Shown: positions 6,204 through 12,800 of the stretch, piece after piece
Numbering within the stretch: the stretch's first letter is position 1
How the letters are laid out: each line of letters opens with the position of its first letter
From: DAOTYX01 sp034434635
GTDB lineage: Bacteria; Chloroflexota; Anaerolineae; B4-G1; DUEL01
Length of the DNA: 13,439 nt
Direction of reading: 5' to 3'
NCBI GenBank assembly: GCA_034434635.1
Contig: DAOTYX010000143.1
Location: 1 to 13,439 of the forward strand
Position numbers and translations under genes: made by a program
Notes under the pieces: generated by a model
Seen by the model: the letters and a program-made list of their open reading frames with translations, nothing else
Database searches by the model: none
Told to the model about the DNA's origin: nothing

Positions 6204-9026
6204 ATGAGCAAGCCTCACAACTGGCATAGCCTGAGCGTAGAACGGGCTGCACAGGAGTTGCAGACCGACCTCTCTGTCGGCCTGAGCGGCGAAGAGGCGC
6301 AGCGCAGACAGGTGCATTATGGCTTCAACGAACTGGCCGAACGGCCCAGGCCGGGTTTCCTGCGTCTCCTGTTTGACCAGTTCAACAACTTCCTGATCCT
6401 GATCCTTATCGCCGCAGCCCTCATCTCCCTGGCCCTTGGAGAGGTTGAAGAAGCGGTAGCGATCGTGCTGATCGTCATCCTCAATGCGGTGCTCGGAGTG
6501 GTCCAGGAACAGCGGGCGGAGGAGGCGCTCGCGGCCCTCGAGAAGATGGCGGCGCCGGAGGCGCGGGTGCTGCGCGACGGCCACCGCGTCACCGTGCCAG
6601 CGCGAGAGTTGGTCCCCGGTGACGTGGTCTTCCTCGAGGCCGGCAACTACGTCCCCGCTGACATGCGTCTGGTGGAGAGCGTCAACCTGCGGGTGGACGA
6701 GGCCTCGCTGACCGGCGAGTCGGTGGGGGTCGAGAAGCATGCCGAAGCGGCCTTGCCAGAGGATGCCCCCCTGGGCGACCGCGTCAACTGCGCCTTCATG
6801 GGCGCCACGGTCACCTACGGGCGGGGCACAGGGCTGGTCACCAACACCGGCATGCAGACCCAGATCGGCCTGATCGCGGAGATGATCCAATCCTACGAGG
6901 AAGAAGCAACCCCCCTGCAGCGTCGTCTCGACCAGTTAGGCCGCTGGCTGGGTTGGGGGGCGCTGGCGATCTGTGCCCTGGTCTTCATCGTCGCTGTGGT
7001 GCGGGACACGGAACTGGCGCTGCTGTTCCGCAGCGGGCCCGCTGCCTACTTCGCCCGATACACGGAGATGGTCGTTGAACTGTTCCTCACCGCGGTCAGC
7101 CTGGCCATCGCCGCGGTGCCGGAGGGACTGCCGGCGGTGGTGACGATCTGCCTGGCGCTGGGGATGCGCGAGATGGTGCGCCGCAACGCCCTCATTCGGC
7201 GTCTGCCGGCGGTGGAGACGCTGGGTTCGGCCACTACCATCTGCTCCGATAAGACCGGCACGCTGACGCAGAACCAGATGACCGCCGTGCGTCTCTATGT
7301 GGCCAACCTGCGCCTGGATATCTCTGGAGAAGGGTACCAGACCTCTGGCAGTTTCAGCAACTATGGTACGCCAGTTGACCCGCACACGAACTCCGAGGCG
7401 CGGGCGCTGCTGATCGGCGGGCTGTTGTGCTCCGACGCCCAACTGGAGAAGGACGGGGATGGCTACCGCATGGTCGGCGATCCCACAGAGGGGGCGCTGG
7501 TCGTGGCCGCAGCCAAAGCCGGACTGTGGCGGGAGGAGGTCGAGCGACGACTGCCGCGTGTGGCCGAGATCCCGTTCGATTCCGACCGCAAGCGCATGAC
7601 GACCATCCACCTGCTGAGCAATCAGTCGGTGGAGGGTGAAGACGACCTGAACGAGGTGGCTGAACCGCGCGGCTACGTGGCCTACGTCAAAGGCGCGCCG
7701 GACGTCATCCTCCCGCGCTGCCACAGCATTCTGGAGAACGGGGTCAACGTCTCCCTCACACCTGCCCGTCGCCAGCACATTGAAAACGTCAATCGTGACC
7801 TGGGCGGCGAGGCGTTGCGCGTGCTGGCGGTGGCCTACCGGATGCTGGACACCCTGCCCGAGAGCCTGGATGCGGAAACCGTGGAGCAGGACCTGACGCT
7901 GATCGGTCTGGTGGCGATGATTGACCCGGCCCGGCCAGAGGTGCGCCCGGCAGTGGAGAAGGCCCACCGCGCCGGCATCCGTTCGATGATGATCACCGGG
8001 GACTACCCCGATACAGCGCGGGCTATCGCCGAGCAGATCGGCCTGTTGCGCCCCAATGGAGAGGTGGTGAGCGGGGCGGAACTGAACCAGATGACGGATG
8101 AGGAACTGGTGGAGCGCATTGACCGGGTGGACGTCTTCGCCAGAGTCAGCCCACAACACAAGGTGCGCATCGTCGAGGCGCTGAAGGCGCGCGGTCAGGT
8201 GGTGGCGATGACCGGCGACGGCGTGAACGACGCGCCGGCGCTCAAGCGGGCGGACATCGGCGTGGCGATGGGCATCACCGGCACCGACGTCTCCAAAGAG
8301 GTGGCCGATATGGTGCTCACCGACGACAACTACGCCTCCATCGTCTCCGCCATCGAACAGGGGCGCATCATCTACTCCAACATCCGCAAGTTCGTCTACT
8401 ACCTGCTCTCCTGCAACATGGCGGAGATCATGGTCATCTTCCTGGTGACCCTGACCGGCGAGCGTCCGCCGTTGACGCCGATCCAGTTGTTGTGGCTCAA
8501 TCTGCTCACCGACGGCGCGCCAGCGCTGGCGCTGGGGTTGGAGAAAGGGGACCCCGACATCATGGATCAGCCGCCGCGCCCGCCGAAGGAGCCGGTGATC
8601 AACCGGCCCATGGTGCGCGGTATCGTGGTGCAGACCATTGCGATCACCGTGGCAGTGTTGATCGCCTTCTTCGTTGGGCTGCGGTGGGGCAATGGCCACC
8701 AGGAGTTGGCGCACACGATGGCCTTTGTCACCCTCTCGGCCTCGGAACTGCTGCGGGCCTACACGGCGCGCTCCGAGCGGGTGCCGCTGTTCAGGCTGGG
8801 GCTGTTCACCAACCGCTTCATGCAGTATGCAGTGCTGGCCTCGTTCGTGCTGATGCTGGCCGCGGTGTACGTGCCTTTCCTGCGCCCCGTGTTCGACACA
8901 GTGCCGCTGGGGGCGCGCGAGTGGCTGCTGATCGCGCCGCTGTTCTTCATCCCGGCAGTTGTGGCAGAGGTCAACAAGGGGCTGGCGGAATGGGCCGCCC
9001 GCCGGGCCCGCAGGGCCGACCGGTAG
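6204..9026 (+). CDS. PIIA-type calcium-transporting P-type ATPase
   Basis: This is a 940-residue membrane pump that uses ATP to export Ca2+ (PacL/SERCA-like). Domains in order are an N-terminal cation-ATPase domain (W-H-S-L-S-V-E-R, about 5-70), TM1-2, an actuator domain with T170-G-E-S, and TM3-4 with P306-E-G-L-P. Next come the phosphorylation site D349-K-T-G-T-L-T, a nucleotide-binding domain with K496-G-A-P, the hinge T670-G-D-G-V-N-D-A-P, and TM5-10. Lining up from memory with SERCA, the Ca2+ ligands are all present: E307 (TM4), N738 and E741 (TM5), N766, T769 and D770 (TM6), and probably E848 (TM8). Two-site Ca2+ transport is therefore likely; Mn2+ transport is an alternative. The gene has its own promoter, and a broken cofactor-biosynthesis remnant follows it. 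The opposite-strand frame at 6936-9065 is a shadow. Confidence 0.95.
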   Translation: MSKPHNWHSLSVERAAQELQTDLSVGLSGEEAQRRQVHYGFNELAERPRPGFLRLLFDQFNNFLILILIAAALISLALGEVEEAVAIVLIVILNAVLGVVQEQRAEEALAALEKMAAPEARVLRDGHRVTVPARELVPGDVVFLEAGNYVPADMRLVESVNLRVDEASLTGESVGVEKHAEAALPEDAPLGDRVNCAFMGATVTYGRGTGLVTNTGMQTQIGLIAEMIQSYEEEATPLQRRLDQLGRWLGWGALAICALVFIVAVVRDTELALLFRSGPAAYFARYTEMVVELFLTAVSLAIAAVPEGLPAVVTICLALGMREMVRRNALIRRLPAVETLGSATTICSDKTGTLTQNQMTAVRLYVANLRLDISGEGYQTSGSFSNYGTPVDPHTNSEARALLIGGLLCSDAQLEKDGDGYRMVGDPTEGALVVAAAKAGLWREEVERRLPRVAEIPFDSDRKRMTTIHLLSNQSVEGEDDLNEVAEPRGYVAYVKGAPDVILPRCHSILENGVNVSLTPARRQHIENVNRDLGGEALRVLAVAYRMLDTLPESLDAETVEQDLTLIGLVAMIDPARPEVRPAVEKAHRAGIRSMMITGDYPDTARAIAEQIGLLRPNGEVVSGAELNQMTDEELVERIDRVDVFARVSPQHKVRIVEALKARGQVVAMTGDGVNDAPALKRADIGVAMGITGTDVSKEVADMVLTDDNYASIVSAIEQGRIIYSNIRKFVYYLLSCNMAEIMVIFLVTLTGERPPLTPIQLLWLNLLTDGAPALALGLEKGDPDIMDQPPRPPKEPVINRPMVRGIVVQTIAITVAVLIAFFVGLRWGNGHQELAHTMAFVTLSASELLRAYTARSERVPLFRLGLFTNRFMQYAVLASFVLMLAAVYVPFLRPVFDTVPLGAREWLLIAPLFFIPAVVAEVNKGLAEWAARRARRADR

Positions 9027-9036
9027 AGGCAACCTT

Positions 9037-9071
9037 CGGACCACAGACCGCAGACCACGGCCCATGGGCCG
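9037..9071. repeat. 7-bp tandem repeat and adjoining 14-bp palindrome
   Basis: CGGACCA, CAGACCG and CAGACCA form a short tandem run (9037-9057). CGGCCCATGGGCCG (9058-9071), a perfect self-complementary palindrome, abuts it. Both lie between the ATPase stop and the first recognisable codon of the NifX-like remnant, at the place where that gene's true start should be, so they may mark a rearrangement junction. Confidence 0.5.
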
Positions 9072-9306
9072 AAGACGGTGTGACCATCAGCCAGCGCTTG
9101 GGTCGCGTGCCGTTCTACGTCGTCGTCACCGTGGAGGGCGGGAAGAGCGTCTCGCACGAGACCTGCAGCAAGATGGGCCACGCCCAGTTCGCCGTCTGGA
9201 GCAGGCCGGCATCCGGGCGGTGATCACCGACATCGCCGAGACTGGTCAGGTCGTGCAGGCGTACATCGAAGGGCGACTGGTGGATCACGCCGAACTCCTG
9301 CACTGA
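9071..9306 (+). pseudogene. Remnant of a NifX/NafY-like (dinitrogenase Fe-Mo cofactor biosynthesis) gene
   Basis: Two halves of one protein family are readable in different frames. In the first (9071 to about 9189) EDGVTISQRLGRVPFYVVV continues through TVEGGKSVSHETCSKMGH, matching the N-terminal half, where intact members read DGxTISxHFGRAPYFVVV. In the second (about 9193-9306) RLEQAGIRAVITDI leads to YIEGRLVDHAELLH and a TGA, matching the C-terminal end. The usual middle (His-rich loop and the IADC...GGMG segment) is missing, the frame shifts there, and no start codon or KIAVAS-type first strand precedes the first half. Intact relatives are small cytoplasmic metal-cluster carrier proteins. 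The family assignment is from remembered motifs. Confidence 0.7.
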
Positions 9307-9459
9307 GGCACCGGCAGACGCTATCTGCTGAAGTTTGTCCTGCCCCCGACCGGCGCGATCCTGCTGGTCGGGGGGCAGCGATCTGTGGACTGGCAACCCT
9401 CCCATCCGCCGCGGCGCATGTCTTCACGGTCAACCCCGGCGGCGTGGTCAACAACCGTG

Positions 9460-9490
9460 GGGGCGCAGCACCGCTGCGCCCCTTTGTTTT
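9460..9490 (+). terminator. Intrinsic (rho-independent) terminator
   Basis: A perfect 10-bp stem, GGGGCGCAGC (9460-9469) with GCTGCGCCCC (9473-9482) and loop ACC, is followed directly by TTTGTTTT (9483-9490). It ends any transcript coming from the ATPase gene and the NifX-like remnant. Confidence 0.9.
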
Positions 9491-9516
9491 GCACTGGTAT
9501 CGGCCTGTGCTATACT
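9489..9516 (+). promoter_or_regulatory. Promoter-like element directly after the terminator
   Basis: TATACT (9511-9516, 5/6 to TATAAT) has the extended -10 TGC directly before it, as in the other two plus-strand promoters here. TTGCAC (9489-9494, 3/6) lies 16 bases upstream. No gene follows within 300 bases, so the transcript would be either a long leader for the restriction-modification gene or an RNA of unknown role. Confidence 0.45.
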
Positions 9517-9575
9517 TTCGGCAGAGCCGGCCGTGCGTCTGTGGCCGAGATGGGCGGGTGGCTTTCCCCGTCACC

Positions 9576-9645
9576 GCGCCTTTCAGGACGAGGCGAAGGG
9601 GGCGGTAGCACAGGATTCAATCCTGTGCCACGCTGCGCCTTTCAG
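9576..9645. repeat. 11-bp direct repeats flanking a palindrome-bearing insert
   Basis: GCGCCTTTCAG occurs at 9576-9586 and again at 9635-9645. The 48 bases between contain GCACAGGATT (9608-9617), a central C, then the exact reverse complement AATCCTGTGC (9619-9628). A palindrome inside identical direct repeats looks like a small inserted element with a target duplication, or the product of recombination between the repeats. Confidence 0.6.
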
Positions 9646-9689
9646 ATGAGTTGATGGCGGCAAGTTTACGAGCTGGACTTGCGTTTTCG

Positions 9690-9730
9690 GGAGTTGAGGC
9701 TTCAGCCGGCCCGGCTAAAGCCTCGACTCC
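9690..9730. repeat. 41-bp palindromic element, intergenic copy
   Basis: GGAGTTGAGGCTTCAGCCGG (9690-9709), one C, then CCGGCTAAAGCCTCGACTCC (9711-9730). The arms match as an inverted repeat at 18 of 20 positions. The arms are the same sequence family as the arms of the two elements inside the downstream gene (10197-10304). An ACTTGC motif just upstream (about 9675-9681) also matches, reversed, the loop of those elements. Confidence 0.85.
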
Positions 9731-9768
9731 ACTACGAGATGTAGATTCGCCAGACTCCAGTTTGCGAG

Positions 9769-9824
9769 GATAATGACGTTGCCGTGATACCCGGTTCGAC
9801 CACATCGGCAGGAAGGCGTTTGCT
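9769..9824 (+). promoter_or_regulatory. Possible -10 and ribosome binding site of the restriction-modification gene
   Basis: GATAAT (9769-9774, 5/6) could serve as a -10, but the hexamer at -35 (TTCGCC, 9746-9751) is poor, so this promoter is weakly supported. AGGAAGG (9810-9816) lies 8 bases before ATG 9825 and is a good Shine-Dalgarno sequence that fixes the start. Confidence 0.4.
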
Positions 9825-12800
9825 ATGAACAGAGATGCATCGCTTTTAGGCCGTAGATTTGATTCACAAAGGAGCATTGTTGAATTCCTGGAAGATTGGG
9901 GCTATCAGGTCGAGTCCACCCCCTGGGACATCTCTGACCTGCCCGACCGCGCCCGAGAAGTGATCGGCTCCATGTCCCTCGTCTCTCACTATGACGATGG
10001 AGCGTCGCCTTTCCAGGTCTTTCTTATCGAACTCAATGTGCCTCCTCAAGTTAGGCGCATCCGTCGCACGGACCTGCGGATCGTCCTGGAGCCTTTCTAC
10101 CGCCGTTATCCTCAAGGCGACTACCTGTTCATCTTTGCCCTGCCCAATTATGCCAGCGTGGCCCTGGTCAGTCCAAAACGCATTCGCGGCGAACTTCGTC
10201 CGCCTGAAGGCTCGACTCCCGCAAGTATGGGAGTCGCGGCTTTAGCCGGTCGTCCGCCTGAAGGCTCGACTCCTGCAAGTATGGGAGTCGAGGCTTTAGC
10301 CGGAACACCGGAGACTTTCGGCACGACCTTCAAACTGCAACTGCGTATCCTCACTCTTGATCCCCGTCGCCTCTACCACACCGATTGCTGGGTGCTGGAG
10401 CAGATTCGCCTGGGGCCGGAAGATCAAACCGCCCAGACCATCTGGCAGAAGCACCTGGCCGCTTTTGATGTCGAACGGGTCACCCGCCGGTTCTACGAGG
10501 GATACAAGACGGCATTGGCTATGCTCAAGGCAGAGCTAGCCGCCCAGCGTTGGGTCGGAGCGACGCCTGCCCAGGTGCACGCCTTCGCCCAGCAACTTCT
10601 CAATCGCCTTATGTTCCTTTACTTTGTGCAGAAAAAAGGCTGGCTACGCTGGAACGGCGAGCCTGATCCCAACTATCTGCGCATTCTGTGGGAACGCTAC
10701 GGCGACGGGAAGCAAACGGGCGACGGTGGCTTCTACAGGTGGTTGCAGGCCCTCTTCCTGGATGCGTTCAACAACCATCGGGCGGCCGTAGCCGCCAATC
10801 CCGCTCTGCCCGAAGAGGTGCGTGCCTCTTTCCTGGGGATGCCCTTCCTCAACGGCGGCCTGTTTGAGCGGAACGAGCTGGACAACCTGGGCCTCTCCGT
10901 CCCCGATGCCTTCTTCGTCCAACTGTTCGACCGCTTCCAGGGTGAGGAACCCGGCTTCCTGGAGCGCTACAACTTTACCGTGGACGAGAGCACGCCGCTG
11001 GACGTAGAGGTGGCCGTTGACCCGGAGATGCTGGGCAAGGTCTACGAGTCGTTGGTGGCAGAGGAAGAACGGCATGCCGCGGGCATCTTCTACACTCCCC
11101 GTGAGGAAATTGACTACATGTGCCGCCTCTCGCTCATCGAGTACCTCCACGAGCGGACCGGCTACCCCAAAGACGATCTGATCCCGCTGGTGATGGAACC
11201 GCAGCGGTTGCTGGACACCCCCGAAGATGGCTTGGTCGCCTTCGGCGGCCTTTCCCAGACCAGGCAGCACGAGGCGTTGCGGGCCGTGGAGAAGGCGCTG
11301 CATCAGGTGCGGGTGGTGGACCCGGCCGTCGGGTCCGGGTCGTTCCTGGTGGGGATGATGAAAGCGCTGGCCGGGATCCAACAGGCCATTGCCCAGAGAC
11401 TGGAGCGCAAGCGGTTCAATGAGTTCGATCTCAAGCGGCGCATCATCATGGAAAACCTGTACGGGGTGGACGTGAAGGACTGGGCAGTGCGGGCCTGTGA
11501 GTTGCGGCTGTGGCTGTCGCTGACCATTGAGGCCGGGGAGCAGCAGATCGGCCTGTACACCAACCCGGTGTTACCGAAACTCTCCTTCCGCGTGCGCCAG
11601 GGAGACAGCCTGGTGGAGGAAGTGGCCGGGGTGCCGCTGGCCATGCGCGGCGCCCAGGCCGTGCCGACCGCACTCCAGCGGCGGCTGGCCCGCCTGGCTC
11701 AGGAGAAGGCCGATTTTTTTGCCGGGCGAGGCCTGCGCAAGTCTGACTACATCGAGAAAGAAGAGCAGCACCTGCTGGTCCAGTTTCTCAACGAGCGTAT
11801 TCACGAAGTCCAACGGCAGATGGATGCCCTGCGGCGTGGACCTGTTGGCACGCAACCGGAACTGGGTCTGGAAGGTGTCGCTCCCAGGGGCAGGAGCAGG
11901 GCAGACGAGGAGGCTGAAACCCGTCGGCGGGCGCGGATCAAAGCCCTGGAGGATCGCCGCCAGGAACTGATCCAGGCCCGCACGCAACTGACCACCGGCA
12001 AGACGCCACCCTTTTTCGTCTGGGAAGTAGGCTTTGGCGAGGTGTTCGCCGAGAAGGGCGGCTTTGACATCTGCATCGGCAACCCGCCGTATGTGCGCCA
12101 GGAGGAGATTGGCCCGCCGACCGAGAACCCTGATGATTATGATGTAGATGAATGGCGGATCCACAAACAGGACTACAAAGACTGCCTGGCGCGGGGTGTT
12201 CAGGCGTTATGGGGCAATGCGGCCAGGGTGGATCGCAAGAGTGACCTCTACGTCTACTTTTACTATGCCGGCCTCTCCCTGTTGCGGGAAGGCGGCGTCT
12301 TTTGCTTCATCAATTCCAATTCCTGGCTGGATGTGGGCTACGGGGCCGGCCTCCAGGAGTTCCTGCTGCGCCGGATGCGGGTGTTGCAGATCGTGGATAA
12401 CCTGGCCGAGCGCTCCTTTGCCCAGGCCGACATCAACACCGTCATCGTCCTGCTGCAGCGGCCCAAAGCCGACGGCCCTCAATGGGAGCACGTGGCGCGG
12501 TTCATCGCCTACCGGAAGCCGTTTGAGGAGGTGCTGACCCTCCCCAACCTGCTGGCCATCGAGCGGACGACCCAGGTCACCCGCACCGACGACCTGCGGC
12601 TCTACCCCATCGCCCAGCGGGACTTGTTGCTGGACGGGGCCGAACTTCCCGAGGAGGCCGAACAGGCGGCCATGGACTTTGCCGCCCTGGAGACCCTGAA
12701 TTACCAGGGCGGCAAGTGGGGCGGCAAGTTCCTGCGCGCTCCGGACATCTTTTTCACCATCCTGGAGAAGGGCAGGGGGAAGCTGGTGCGGTTGGGGGAG

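Larger units (their letters stand above)
9307..9824. other. 518-base stretch without a convincing gene
   Basis: This stretch holds the terminator (9460-9490), a promoter-like element (9489-9516), a direct-repeat/palindrome block (9576-9645) and a 41-bp palindrome (9690-9730). It ends with the leader of the restriction-modification gene. The frame at 9385-9654 (89 codons) crosses the terminator and has no ribosome binding site or recognisable motif, so I do not call it. Between 9307 and 9459 I recognise nothing; it may be further decayed coding DNA. Confidence 0.6.

Noticed and set aside
6936..9065. 709-codon open frame on the minus strand
   Set aside because: Shadow of the P-type ATPase, with His/Gln/Asp-rich composition typical of antisense frames in GC-rich genes.
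9385..9654. 89-codon plus frame
   Set aside because: It crosses the intrinsic terminator and promoter-like element, has no ribosome binding site and reads through repeat sequence.
10197..10304. CRISPR array
   Set aside because: Two adjacent 54-bp units have no variable spacers between them, and they lie in an open reading frame.
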